Assembly (NCBI GenBank): GCA_031460175.1
Contig: JAVKGW010000002.1
Coordinates: 310,001 to 374,000, forward strand
Length of the DNA: 64,000 nucleotides
Direction: 5' to 3'
Source: Armatimonadota bacterium
Lineage (GTDB): Bacteria; Sysuimicrobiota; Sysuimicrobiia; Sysuimicrobiales; Sysuimicrobiaceae
Program-made: the position numbers and the translations under genes
The notes under the pieces: model-generated
What the model saw: the letters and a program-made list of their open reading frames with translations, nothing else
What the model was told of the DNA's origin: nothing
The model's database searches: none
Shown: piece after piece, positions 22,937 to 32,507 of the stretch
Layout: the number at the start of each line of letters is the position of its first letter
Position numbering within the stretch: position 1 is the first letter of the stretch

Positions 22937-24064
22937 CTACCACCGGGTGGCGTACCGGGCGAGAACCCGCTCCCGCCACGCGGCGAAGGTCCCTTGCAGG
23001 ATGGCCCCCCGGGCCTCCTCGACCCATCGCAGGAGGAAGGCCACATTGTGGTAGGTGGCCAGGATCGGGCCCAGCAGCTCGCCTGATTTGAAGAGGTGGC
23101 GCACGTAGGCGCGGGTGTGCCGCTGGCACACCCGGCAGGCACATTCGGGATCGAGCGGCCGGAAATCCGTGCGGAAGGGGCTGTTGCGGAGGTTGAGGCG
23201 GCCCTCTCGGGTGAACACCACCCCCGTGCGACCCACCCGGGTGGGGAGCACGCAGTCGAAGAGGTCCACGCCCCGGGCGATGGCCTCCACGATGCCCGGC
23301 GGAGAACCCACCCCCATGAGGTAGCGGGGGCGATCCTCCGGCAGGTGTCGTACCGTGTGCTCCAGGAGCTCGTACGTGAGGGAGAGGGGCTCGCCCACGG
23401 AGAGCCCACCGATCGCGTATCCCGGTAGGTCGAGGCTCACCGCGTGGGCCGCGGCCTGGGCCCGCAGGGCGGGACTGAAGCCGCCCTGCAGGATCCCGAA
23501 GAGGGCTTGGTCCGGGCGACGCCGAGCCGCCAACGCGCGCTCCAGCCAGTGCATGGTCCGGCGCAGCGCCTCCCTCGCTTCCTCCTCGTCCAGGGGATAC
23601 CCGCTGCAAACGTCCAAGGGTGTGATGATGTCCGAGCCCAGAGCTTCCTGGATCTCCACCACCCGCTCGGGCGTGAGCTCGTGCAGACTCCCGTCGATGG
23701 GCGAGCGGAACACCACCCCCCGGTCCGTCACCCGCCGCAGGTGCGCCAGGCTCAGGACCTGGAACCCGCCGCTGTCCGTTAGGAGGGGGCCGCTCCAGCC
23801 CATGAAGGCGTGGAGACCCCCCGCCTGCTGGATGAGCTCCGGCCCGGGCCGGAGGTACAGGTGGAAGGTGTTCGCCAGCAACAGATCCGCCCCGAGGGAC
23901 CGTAAGTCCCATACGGCCACGCCCCGCACCGCGGCGTTCGTGGCCACGGGCGCAAAGCAGGGCGTGCGGATGGGACCATGAGGGGTGTACAGAATCCCCG
24001 CCCGCGCCGCGCCGTCCCGCGCGAGGATCTCGAACCGAAACGGTTGGGCTCGGACGACCTGCAC
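22937..24064 (-). CDS. tgt: tRNA-guanine transglycosylase
   Basis: A 375-residue enzyme that exchanges guanine 34 of GUN-anticodon tRNAs for the queuosine precursor preQ1. Active-site stretches are LLTDSGGFQVLSL and GVDLFDCVLPTRVGR; zinc ligands are C-x-C-x2-C in ECACRVCQ plus the His of ATYHNVAF. The GTG start at 24064 has no good ribosome site but lies ten bases after a TATACT element, so the message may be nearly leaderless. Works with queA encoded 640 bases upstream. Confidence 0.93.
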   Translation of the reverse strand: MQVVRAQPFRFEILARDGAARAGILYTPHGPIRTPCFAPVATNAAVRGVAVWDLRSLGADLLLANTFHLYLRPGPELIQQAGGLHAFMGWSGPLLTDSGGFQVLSLAHLRRVTDRGVVFRSPIDGSLHELTPERVVEIQEALGSDIITPLDVCSGYPLDEEEAREALRRTMHWLERALAARRRPDQALFGILQGGFSPALRAQAAAHAVSLDLPGYAIGGLSVGEPLSLTYELLEHTVRHLPEDRPRYLMGVGSPPGIVEAIARGVDLFDCVLPTRVGRTGVVFTREGRLNLRNSPFRTDFRPLDPECACRVCQRHTRAYVRHLFKSGELLGPILATYHNVAFLLRWVEEARGAILQGTFAAWRERVLARYATRW

Positions 24065-24074
24065 ACCGCGCAGG

Positions 24075-24091
24075 AGTATACCGCGTATAAT
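24075..24091. promoter_or_regulatory. Divergent promoter pair between tgt and a hypothetical gene
   Basis: Two -10 elements face away from each other within 17 bases. TATACT on the minus strand (24080-24075) lies ten bases before the tgt GTG. TATAAT on the plus strand (24086-24091) lies 33 bases before the ATG of the plus-strand gene, which has its own GAAGGAGGG site. Neither has a clear -35 element. The two polymerase sites overlap, so expression of one gene could exclude the other. Confidence 0.55.
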
Positions 24092-24124
24092 GGCGGGCGG
24101 GGAGCGTAACCGAAGGAGGGTTCC

Positions 24125-24697
24125 ATGGCGGAGGAGGAACGCAAGCCCCGGACTCCACCCCAGGACGACGAGGCCGCAGCCCGCCGCCGGCAGCTCATCG
24201 AGGAGGCGAAGGCCCGGTGGGCGGCCAAGAAGGCCGCCGCGGAGGGAGCTGCAGCCCCGGGCAAGCCCCAGACGGAGCCGGGCCGGGAGGAGCGCGCCCC
24301 GGCCAGGGCCCGGCCGGAGGCGGCTCGGGCTCCGCGGGCGCAGCCGGCCGCGGCTCCTGCGGTAGAGGTGTTCGTGGCGAGCCAGAACCCGGGGGCCTCC
24401 CCCCTCTCGCCGCCGCAGAACCCCGTGCTGCGGGCCTTCGGTACCGTCAACCAGGCCATCGAGATCGAGGCGGACCCCAGCGAGGAGCAGAACCTCCGGA
24501 AGCTCCTGGGAGGCCTCGGCGCCTACCAGAACCCGCTCCGGCAAAACCGTTTCCAGCTGGACTACCGGTACTGGAGGGAGGCGAAAAGGCGGCTCGAGGC
24601 CGCGGGCTACCGGATCGAGCAGCGGGACTTCATGGGCCGCCCCCTGGACGAGTGGGACCCCCTGACCCGCGGGTGGGTGCGGGCGCGCCTGGAGTAG
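24125..24697 (+). CDS. Hypothetical protein with Ala/Pro/Arg-rich linker
   Basis: A 190-residue soluble protein, alone on the plus strand. Residues 1-50 are a charged helical segment (EEAKARWAAKKAAAEG). Residues 50-80 are a disordered Ala/Pro/Arg linker. Residues 100-190 form a compact domain with NPVLRAFGTVNQAIEIEADPSEEQNLRKLLGG, then FQLDYRYWREAKRRLEAAGYRIE. I do not recognise the family. A clear ribosome site and a perfect TATAAT upstream support expression. Its stop is directly followed by the stop of queA on the other strand, with no terminator between. Confidence 0.7.
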   Translation: MAEEERKPRTPPQDDEAAARRRQLIEEAKARWAAKKAAAEGAAAPGKPQTEPGREERAPARARPEAARAPRAQPAAAPAVEVFVASQNPGASPLSPPQNPVLRAFGTVNQAIEIEADPSEEQNLRKLLGGLGAYQNPLRQNRFQLDYRYWREAKRRLEAAGYRIEQRDFMGRPLDEWDPLTRGWVRARLE

Positions 24698-25720
24698 CTA
24701 CAGGATCAGCATGGCATCCCCGAAGCTCCCGAACCGGTATCCCTCCACCAGGGCCTTCCGGTAGGCCTCCAGCACCCGCTCCCGTCCCGCGAACGCGCTC
24801 ACGAGCACGAGGGGCGTGCTCCGGGGAAGGTGAAAGTTCGTGATGAGGGCGTCCACCGCCCGGAACCGGTAACCGGGATAGATGTAGAGGTCCGTCCACC
24901 CGCCTCCGGCCCGAACCGTGCCGTCCGACTGCGCGGCGGTCTCCAGGGCCCGCACCACCGTGGTGCCCACCGCCACCACCCGGCTCCTCCGGGCCTTCGC
25001 CTCGCGGATGGCTTCCGCGGTCCCGGGCGGGATCTCGTAGGGCTCTGCCTCCATGCGGTGCCGGGTCGGGTCTTCCGCGGTGATGAGCCGGAAGGTTCCG
25101 GGACCCACGTGGAGGGTCAAGAACACGTGGGGGATCCCGCGGGCGGAGAGGCGTTCCAAGAGCTCCCGGGTGAAGTGCAGACCCGCGGTAGGCGCGGCGA
25201 GGGCCCCCGGGGACCGGGCATAGACCGTCTGGTACGCCTCCGGATCCCGGGGCTGCTCCCGGATGTAGGGGGGAAGCGGCACCTCCCCCCACCTCTGGAT
25301 GGCCTCTACGGGGGAGACGTCTCCTTCCAGGGCAACCCGCCAGCTGCCTCCCTCCCCCCGCTCCAGGAGCTCCGCCCGAAGGTGTCCTTCCGCGAGGACC
25401 ACCCGGGTTCCCCTCCGGACCCGGCGGGCCCGCACCAGGGCCTGCCATGTACCTTCCGTTTCTTGCCACACCAGAAGGATCTCCACCCGCCCGCCCGTGC
25501 CTTCCTTGTGGCCCCGCAGGCGGGCTGGGATCACCCGGGTGTCGTTGAGCACCAGGAGGTCCCCCGGGGCCAGGAGTTCCGGGAGGTCCCGGAAGATCCG
25601 GTGCGCGAGGGTCCCGGTGCGCCGGTCCAGCACCAGAAGGCGCGCCGCGTCCCGGGGCTCCGCGGGCTGCTGGGCGATCCGGTCGGGGGGGAGCTCGTAC
25701 TCGAAGTCGCTCAGGTGCAT
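24698..25720 (-). CDS. queA: S-adenosylmethionine:tRNA ribosyltransferase-isomerase
   Basis: A 340-residue QueA that moves the ribosyl group of SAM onto preQ1 in tRNA, the step after Tgt in queuosine synthesis. Diagnostic stretches: FEYELPPDRIAQQP, LVLNDTRVIPARL, AAPTAGLHFT, HVGPGTFRL, GTTVVRALE and ITNFHLPRSTPL. It starts four bases after the SpoIID-like gene and is thus in the DUF2905-spoIID-queA transcript. Confidence 0.94.
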   Translation of the reverse strand: MHLSDFEYELPPDRIAQQPAEPRDAARLLVLDRRTGTLAHRIFRDLPELLAPGDLLVLNDTRVIPARLRGHKEGTGGRVEILLVWQETEGTWQALVRARRVRRGTRVVLAEGHLRAELLERGEGGSWRVALEGDVSPVEAIQRWGEVPLPPYIREQPRDPEAYQTVYARSPGALAAPTAGLHFTRELLERLSARGIPHVFLTLHVGPGTFRLITAEDPTRHRMEAEPYEIPPGTAEAIREAKARRSRVVAVGTTVVRALETAAQSDGTVRAGGGWTDLYIYPGYRFRAVDALITNFHLPRSTPLVLVSAFAGRERVLEAYRKALVEGYRFGSFGDAMLIL

Positions 25721-25724
25721 CCCC

Positions 25725-26873
25725 TCAGCGCGGCAGGAGCTCCACGCCCCGGTAGTAGTACCGGAGGATGCGGTCGAAGGAGGCACCCGCCAGGGCCATC
25801 CCCCGGGCCCCCCACTGGGAGAGGCCAACCCCGTGTCCCCACCCGCTCCCCTCGAAGACGGCGTTCTGGCCTTCCACCCGCACCGCGAACCGGGTGCTGA
25901 GCAGGACGTTGGGACCCAGGAGGGACCGGAGGCGGGTTCCCGCCAGCTCGATGGACTCGGAGCCCGAGACGATCCGGAGCAGGAAGGCCCGGCCGGATTC
26001 CGTGACGCGCAGGATCTCGATCCCCGTGATCCCCTGCACCGGGACGCCGCCCGCCCGCAGCCGGTCCTCCAGGTACCCGAGGGGCACCACCACCGTCCAC
26101 CGCTGGTAAGGACTTTGCGCCACGTACGGATCCTCCACGCTGCGCAGGTAAGGGTAGGCCACGCCCCAAACGTGCTCGCTCGCCTCCGTCTGCCCGCCGG
26201 AGTCCGCGTGGTAAACCGCGTGGATGGGTTTCCCTCCGTGGAAGAGGAGGACCCCCCGGGTGGCGTCCACCGCGGCGTTCGTACGGGGATCCTCGAAGGT
26301 GGCTCCGCCGTAGAGCTGCACCTCCGTGGTGTCCCGCACATCGTACCCTTCCCGCCGGAAGCGCCCCAGGCTCGCGAAGGCCAGGGTCCGGGCCGCCACC
26401 GCCTGGGCCTTCAGGGCCTCCGAAGGCCAAGCGGGGTCCACCTCCAGCCGGAGCACCCCGTAGAGATAGCTCTCCAGGTCGAGCTCGTTCACCACCACCA
26501 GCCCCCGATCCGTCCGGCGGAGCTCCACCACTCCCCGGTAGGCCCGCTGCCGTTCCACCAGCCGGACGGGGACTCCCGTCTGGGCCCTCACCCGGAGGAC
26601 GTCCCCGTACGTGCGGCCCGCCCCCTCGATCCCTCCGGGCACCGCCCGGAAGGTCCAGGGGCCGGGCGCGAGGTAATCCACCCGGTCCATCTGCACGTCC
26701 AGCACCTCGAGCACCGCCTCCGCGGCCAGGGTTGCTTGTGCCTGCCCCAGGAGGATTCCCACCCGGATCAGGGTTTGGGATTGGACAGGGAGGGAGGGTG
26801 GCGCGGCCACCAGCAGGAGACCGCCGACGAGGATCATCAAACGCCCGGGAGGCATTCGCACAGGCCGTGCCAA
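25725..26873 (-). CDS. SpoIID/LytB-domain protein
   Basis: A 382-residue exported protein with an N-terminal signal (about 12-33). The SpoIID domain covers about 115-380: ELDLESYLYGVLRLEVDPAWP, LKAQAVAARTLAFA, VYHADSGGQTE and GWGHGVGLSQWGARGMA. SpoIID is a lytic transglycosylase acting on peptidoglycan in sporulating Firmicutes, but LytB-like members occur in many non-sporulating phyla. No other sporulation gene is in the window, so it is better read as a cell-wall remodelling enzyme. Confidence 0.88.
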   Translation of the reverse strand: MARPVRMPPGRLMILVGGLLLVAAPPSLPVQSQTLIRVGILLGQAQATLAAEAVLEVLDVQMDRVDYLAPGPWTFRAVPGGIEGAGRTYGDVLRVRAQTGVPVRLVERQRAYRGVVELRRTDRGLVVVNELDLESYLYGVLRLEVDPAWPSEALKAQAVAARTLAFASLGRFRREGYDVRDTTEVQLYGGATFEDPRTNAAVDATRGVLLFHGGKPIHAVYHADSGGQTEASEHVWGVAYPYLRSVEDPYVAQSPYQRWTVVVPLGYLEDRLRAGGVPVQGITGIEILRVTESGRAFLLRIVSGSESIELAGTRLRSLLGPNVLLSTRFAVRVEGQNAVFEGSGWGHGVGLSQWGARGMALAGASFDRILRYYYRGVELLPR

Positions 26874-26884
26874 CAGGAGTCCCC

Positions 26885-27103
26885 TCAGCGACGGGCCCAG
26901 AAGAGGAGGTTCAGGAGGAGCGTCAGGATCAGGCTCACCAGGAGACTCGTGACGAGGGGGAAGTAAAACGTGAAGCCATCCCGCTGGATGAGGATGTCGC
27001 CCGGAAGGCGCGGGAGAACCAGCCGGGGCAGGAGCGTCAAAGCAAGTCCCACCGCCACCAGCACGAGACCGAAGACCACCAGCAGCCGGCCCAGCTCCGT
27101 CAT
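26885..27103 (-). CDS. DUF2905 membrane protein
   Basis: A 72-residue protein with two membrane helices (about 6-26 and 48-68) and the connecting PRLPGDILIQRDGFTFYFPL, which is typical of DUF2905. The function of the family is not known. It starts ten bases after a perfect TATAAT and appears to be the first gene of the DUF2905-spoIID-queA transcript. Confidence 0.88.
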   Translation of the reverse strand: MTELGRLLVVFGLVLVAVGLALTLLPRLVLPRLPGDILIQRDGFTFYFPLVTSLLVSLILTLLLNLLFWARR

Positions 27104-27113
27104 CCCGGGGAGG

Positions 27114-27119
27114 ATTATA
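27114..27119 (-). promoter_or_regulatory. -10 element before the DUF2905 gene (TATAAT)
   Basis: A perfect TATAAT on the minus strand, ten bases before the ATG at 27103 and seven bases after the end of the upstream GGDEF-EAL gene. The intervening CCTCCCCGGG holds no ribosome site, so the transcript would be nearly leaderless. Confidence 0.55.
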
Positions 27120-27125
27120 GCGGAT

Positions 27126-29804
27126 TCACGCGGGGGCCGGTGATCGCCGGCGAAAGGACCGAGCCCCGAGTCCCAAGGAGGGAGCAGGCGGGAAGGGGAC
27201 GGGCCTTCCCAGGTGGTAGCCCTGCGCGCAGTCCACCCCGAGCGCCCGCACCACCCGAAGGGTCTCCTCGTCCTCCACGCACTCCGCCATCACTAGACAC
27301 CTCAGCCCGTGCCCCATCTCCACCACGGCACGGACCAGGTAGCGATCCCGCGGGTCCGTCCGCAGGTTCCGGACGAAGCTCCCGTCCACCTTCAAGGCAT
27401 CCACCTCTAAGGAGCGCAGGTGGGCGATGGAGGAATAGCCCACGCCGAAGTCGTCCAAGGCCACGCCGCACCCCTCCTGCTGGAGGGCCCGGATCCACCG
27501 CACGGCCTGGGCAAGGTCGGACACCACGGTGGTCTCCGTGATCTCCACCACGAGCCGCCTCGCCTGCCGCGGGTGCGCTCTTAGCAACCGGACCGCCTGC
27601 TGCAACGCCCCTTCCTCCGCCAGGGTTCGGGCGGAGAAGTTCACGTGGAGCCGGGCGGGGAACCGCTTCAACCACTCCACCGCCTGCCGCAGTACCCACA
27701 GATCCATCTCCGCCACCAGGCCCGTGCGCTCCGCCGCGGGCAGGAACTCCCCCGGCAGGATCACCTCCTGCGCCTCCACCAAGCGCAGGAGCAGTTCCCA
27801 CCGGTCCACTCGGCCCGTCCGGAGGTCCCGGATGGGCTGGCCCACCAGGAGGAACCCACCGCGATCCAGGGCCCTGCGCAGGCGATCCTCCCAGCGGTCC
27901 ACGGCTTTGAGATCGGCCGCGGGACGGGCGAGCCGGACCCCACCCCGGAGCTTGGACTCGTGCAAGGCGGCTTCCGCGGCAGCCAGGAGGGTCTCCCCCT
28001 CGGCCCTCCGGCCGGATACCGCCACCCCGCAGCTCACGGAGATCTGCACGCCACGGCCTTCCACCGGGAGGGGAGCGCCGCGCAACCTCCGCACCAGCCG
28101 CTCCGCCGCTTGCCGGGCCTGCCGGGCCCCCACGGGGAAGAGCAGGACCCCGAACTCGTCCCCACCCACCCGCGCGAGGAGGTCGCCCGCCCGCAGGGAC
28201 TCGCGGAGGAGGCGGGCCACGGCCTGGAGCACCTGATCCGCAGCCCGTTGCCCGATCCGCTCGTTCACCTCCTGGAAGTGATCCAGGTCCAGGAGGATCA
28301 CCGCACATCCCACCCGTGAACCCGCCTTGGCCAGCACCCGGTCCAGCTCCTCCCGGAATCGCCTCCGGTTCAGCAGTCCCGTCAGGGGATCGTGCCCCCA
28401 CAGGAAGGCCAGCTGCTCCTCCAGGGCCTTGCGACGGGTGATGTCCACCACGCTGCCCTCGTAGTACGCGGGACGTCCCCCGGGGCCCAGCACGACCTGG
28501 GCTGAACCCAGAACCCAGATGCGTCCTCCGTCGGCCCGCACCCACTGGACCTCAAACCCTTCCACCCTGCCGTGCCGACGCAAAGCCTCCTGCCACCGCC
28601 GGTAATCCCGGGGGTTCGCGTAGGCGGTCCGGACGTCCCAGGCCGTGAGGGCCTCCGTTGAGGGATGGCCTAGGATCTCCGCAAACGCCCGGTTCGCCCG
28701 CAGCAGCCGACCCTCCTGGGTGGAACGGTACAGACCCACGGGCACCCGCTCGAAGAGATCCCGGAAGGCCTGGTACTCCAGGATCCGCTCCACAGCCACG
28801 GCCACCACCCGGCCCCACAACTCCGCGGCGCGGAGGTGGGAGGGCTTGAGTTCCCTTCGGGAACGGAAGTCCACCGCCAAGGTCCCGGTGACCTGCCCGC
28901 CCGCGGCCAAGGGGATCAGGAGCACGGAGCGGACCCCGGCTTCCCAGGCCTCCGGAGATCTCCGGAAGGGAAGGGCTGGATCGCCCAGATCCTCCACGAA
29001 GCACGGGGCGTCCTGGTGCGCGGCCCAGGCCACGCAGCTGTCCTCAGGGGGATCCAGGGAAACGCTGGTCCGGTACGGGCACGCCCCGTCCTCCCAGACC
29101 TCCGCCACGTGCTGGAGGAAGGTCCGGGAAGGATCCGCGACGAACAGGTGCATCCCGTCCGGATCCAGGAGGCGCTGGAAAGAGGGTCGAACCGCCTCCA
29201 GGAGCGCCTCCCAGGACTTCGCCTCCAGGAGCCTCCGGGCCATCCCCGCGGTCTCCTCCAGCTCCTCCTCCACCGCCTGCCGCTCCATGGCCACCCCCAG
29301 CAGACGGCTCGTGAGCATCAGGGCGGAGATCTCCTCCTGGCTCCACGTCCGGGGCCGGCGGCACTCGTCAAAGCCCAGAAATCCCCACCACCGGCCCTCC
29401 GCGAAGATGGGCACGGCCACGATGGAGACGATCTCCTGAGGCTCCAGGACCGCCCGCTCCGCGGGCGGGAAGTCCCGCACGAGGCCGAAAACCGGCTCGC
29501 CCCGGGACATCCGCTCCACCCACCTCGCAAATCCCCCCTCGATCCACGGGAAGTCCTGGAGATCCGGGTTCGCGATCTGCGGGGGGATACCGGGCGCCGC
29601 CCACTCGTATCGCTGGCTCGTGCGCAGCTCCCCACGCGGGCCCGGGTGGTTCTCGAACACGTAAACCCGGCTGACCCCCGTGGCCTCGCCGAGCACCGCC
29701 AGCACCTCGCCGACGGCCCGATTCCACGGCCGGTACAGGAGCAGCCGCTCCGCCACCCGCACCGCCGCGCGGAGGATCTCCTCCGCGCGGGCGCTCTGTC
29801 TCAT
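27126..29804 (-). CDS. GAF-GAF-PAS-GGDEF-EAL cyclic-di-GMP enzyme
   Basis: An 892-residue cytoplasmic protein. Order: GAF (about 20-170), GAF (about 195-345), PAS (about 350-465, with QWVRADGGRIWVLG), GGDEF (about 470-630) and EAL (about 645-880). The cyclase signature RVGGDEFGVLL is intact and no RxxD inhibitory site is obvious. The EAL motif reads ELLLR in place of EALLR, but other phosphodiesterase residues are kept: Asn in VNFSA, Glu in EITET, the Asp pair in LDDFGVGYSS, Lys in LKVDGSF, and QGYHLGRP. Both activities are therefore possible. The GAF domains probably bind small ligands. A second GGDEF gene lies directly upstream. Confidence 0.92.
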   Translation of the reverse strand: MRQSARAEEILRAAVRVAERLLLYRPWNRAVGEVLAVLGEATGVSRVYVFENHPGPRGELRTSQRYEWAAPGIPPQIANPDLQDFPWIEGGFARWVERMSRGEPVFGLVRDFPPAERAVLEPQEIVSIVAVPIFAEGRWWGFLGFDECRRPRTWSQEEISALMLTSRLLGVAMERQAVEEELEETAGMARRLLEAKSWEALLEAVRPSFQRLLDPDGMHLFVADPSRTFLQHVAEVWEDGACPYRTSVSLDPPEDSCVAWAAHQDAPCFVEDLGDPALPFRRSPEAWEAGVRSVLLIPLAAGGQVTGTLAVDFRSRRELKPSHLRAAELWGRVVAVAVERILEYQAFRDLFERVPVGLYRSTQEGRLLRANRAFAEILGHPSTEALTAWDVRTAYANPRDYRRWQEALRRHGRVEGFEVQWVRADGGRIWVLGSAQVVLGPGGRPAYYEGSVVDITRRKALEEQLAFLWGHDPLTGLLNRRRFREELDRVLAKAGSRVGCAVILLDLDHFQEVNERIGQRAADQVLQAVARLLRESLRAGDLLARVGGDEFGVLLFPVGARQARQAAERLVRRLRGAPLPVEGRGVQISVSCGVAVSGRRAEGETLLAAAEAALHESKLRGGVRLARPAADLKAVDRWEDRLRRALDRGGFLLVGQPIRDLRTGRVDRWELLLRLVEAQEVILPGEFLPAAERTGLVAEMDLWVLRQAVEWLKRFPARLHVNFSARTLAEEGALQQAVRLLRAHPRQARRLVVEITETTVVSDLAQAVRWIRALQQEGCGVALDDFGVGYSSIAHLRSLEVDALKVDGSFVRNLRTDPRDRYLVRAVVEMGHGLRCLVMAECVEDEETLRVVRALGVDCAQGYHLGRPVPFPPAPSLGLGARSFRRRSPAPA

Positions 29805-29816
29805 CCCGAGCGGATG

Positions 29817-30965
29817 CTAGTAAGCAAACGCCATGCCATTCCCAGGGGTCGGCCCGCACGGATCCCCCGTGACGCCCGCGAACTCCACCCGGTTCCCGCC
29901 GCCACTCTTGGCCCGGTACAGGGCCTCATCCGCCCGGCTCAGGAGTTCCTGAGCCGTCCCCCCGTCCCCGGGAAACCGGGCGGCTCCCACGCTCAGGGTG
30001 ATCCGCCTTGCGGACTCCCCGTCGGCCAGGCGGAGGGAAGCCACCGCGTTCCGGATCCGCTCCAGGACCTGGAGGGCATCCTGCGGGGCGATGTCCACGA
30101 GCACCACCGCGAACTCATCGCCCCCGTAGCGGGCCACGAGGTCGCCCCTGCGCACGCTTGCCCGCATGGCCGCGGCCGCCAGCCGGAGCACGTGGTCCCC
30201 GGCCAGGTGCCCGTGCGTGTCGTTGTACTGCTTGAAGCCGTCCAGGTCCATCATGGCCACCACCAGGGACTTCCCACTCCTCCGGGCGCGCTCCACCTCC
30301 AGGGTCAGCTGCTCCTCGAGGTACCGCCGGTTGAAGGCGTCCGTGAGGGGATCCCGGAGGGCCATCTCCGCCAGGCGCTGGTTCGCCTCCCGCAATTGCT
30401 CGGTGAGCCCCCGTACTTCCAGACGCCGGGCCCGCACCCGCTCGGAGACCATGGCAAGGATCCACGCGGAGACCCCCACGTTGAGCACCGGGAGGAGCTC
30501 CCGCACCCCCGTGGTTCCGGGCAGGTGGATCGCCCACGCCAGGTACATCCCGCCCATCGCCGCCGTGAGCCCCAACGCCGGGAGAAAGCGCACGTACCCC
30601 GAGGCCATGGCGAGGGCCGCCAGCCACCCGTGGATGAGGAGCCACCGGGCCGCGGGAGCGAGGAGCATCTGGAGGTTGAGGAGGACGATGGTGAAGGCGA
30701 GGGGGACGTACACCCAGTGCCGATCCCAGGGAAAGAGGACTCGGTGGAGGCCCGTGCGGGCCAGGCCGTAGAGGGCCGCAATCCCCCCACCTCCCAACCC
30801 CGCCACGCCCACCAAGGCGAGATCCGAGAAGGAGGCCAAACCTACGTGCCGGATCAGGAGGAGGATTACGAAGCCCGAGAGGTGCCCGATCCCCGAGAGG
30901 GCGATCTGCCGGGCCTGGATCGAGCGGCGCCGCCTCTCCTCATCCTGCTCCACCCGCGTTTCCAT
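29817..30965 (-). CDS. Membrane-bound diguanylate cyclase
   Basis: A 382-residue protein with about six membrane helices in residues 20-190, a short coiled coil (LTEQLREANQRLAEMAL) and a C-terminal GGDEF domain (about 215-375). The signature RYGGDEFAVVL is intact and the domain start DPLTDAFNRRYLEEQL is typical. The sensor part is not a named family to my eye. I start at METRVEQ; a TTG eight codons upstream is possible. It ends 12 bases before the GGDEF-EAL gene and is probably co-transcribed with it. Confidence 0.88.
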   Translation of the reverse strand: METRVEQDEERRRRSIQARQIALSGIGHLSGFVILLLIRHVGLASFSDLALVGVAGLGGGGIAALYGLARTGLHRVLFPWDRHWVYVPLAFTIVLLNLQMLLAPAARWLLIHGWLAALAMASGYVRFLPALGLTAAMGGMYLAWAIHLPGTTGVRELLPVLNVGVSAWILAMVSERVRARRLEVRGLTEQLREANQRLAEMALRDPLTDAFNRRYLEEQLTLEVERARRSGKSLVVAMMDLDGFKQYNDTHGHLAGDHVLRLAAAAMRASVRRGDLVARYGGDEFAVVLVDIAPQDALQVLERIRNAVASLRLADGESARRITLSVGAARFPGDGGTAQELLSRADEALYRAKSGGGNRVEFAGVTGDPCGPTPGNGMAFAY

Positions 30966-31043
30966 GGCATCGCTCTCTGGACCCAGCAAGCAAGGAATGT
31001 GCCACAGGATCCCGGATGGAAAAGGGTTGCTGGGAGAAGGGGC

Positions 31044-31739
<696 letters not shown>

Positions 31740-31741
31740 TG

Positions 31742-32494
31742 CTACACTTCCTCCTCTCCCAGGTAGATGGCCTGGACCTCCGGGTTCCGCCGGATCTCCT
31801 CCACGGTGCCCTCCGCGAGGATCCTCCCGAGGTGCATGACCGTGATGCGCTGGGCGACGGCGAACGCCACGTCCATGTCGTGCTCGATGAGCAGCACGGT
31901 GATGGCAGGATCCAGGGCCTGCAGCAGCTCCACCACCCGCTGGGTCTCCGCGGGCGACAGGCCCGCGGTGGGTTCGTCCAGCAGGAGCAGCCGGGGATTC
32001 CCGGCCAGGGCCAGCACGATCTCCAGCTCCCGCTGTTCCCCGTAGGAGAGGCTTGCCGCCGGCCAGTCCCGCTTCTCCCAGAGCCCGAAGGTCTCCAGCA
32101 GCTCCTGGGCCTTGGCCCACGTCTCCCGATGCGAACGGGTGGGCCGGAACGGGTCGTACTGCTCGCGCCGCAGGCCCCACAGTGCCAGGAGCACGTTCTC
32201 CAGGACGGTGAGGCTCAAGAAGACGTTCGTCACCTGGTACGTGCGTCCGATCCCCAGGGCCGTCCGCCGATGCGCGGGGAGATGCGTGACCTCCCTCCCG
32301 TGCCACCAGATCCGGCCATGGGTGGGGCGGACCTCCCCGCTCAGGAGGTGGAAGAGGGTGGTCTTGCCCGCCCCGTTCGGGCCGATGATGACCCGGCGCT
32401 CCCCCTCCTCCACCCGCAGGTTCACCCCGTCCACCGCGCGCAGTCCACCGTATGCCTTGGAGAGGCCCTCCGTGCGGAGGACGATTCCCGCCAC
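31742..32494 (-). CDS. livG: Branched-chain amino acid-type ABC transporter ATPase LivG
   Basis: A 250-residue ATPase with Walker A GPNGAGKTT, GIGRTYQVTNVFLSLTVLEN (the LivG Q-loop region), signature LSYGEQRELEI and Walker B LLLLDEPTAGLSP. The GTG start follows a GGAGG site seven bases upstream and is 13 bases after the livM stop. Partner of LivF. Confidence 0.93.
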   Translation of the reverse strand: MAGIVLRTEGLSKAYGGLRAVDGVNLRVEEGERRVIIGPNGAGKTTLFHLLSGEVRPTHGRIWWHGREVTHLPAHRRTALGIGRTYQVTNVFLSLTVLENVLLALWGLRREQYDPFRPTRSHRETWAKAQELLETFGLWEKRDWPAASLSYGEQRELEIVLALAGNPRLLLLDEPTAGLSPAETQRVVELLQALDPAITVLLIEHDMDVAFAVAQRITVMHLGRILAEGTVEEIRRNPEVQAIYLGEEEV

Positions 32495-32507
32495 GCCGCC
32501 CGGCCTC

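Noticed and set aside
25725-26873. SpoIID-like gene as evidence for sporulation
   Set aside because: LytB/SpoIID-domain proteins occur in many non-sporulating phyla, and no other sporulation gene is present in the window.
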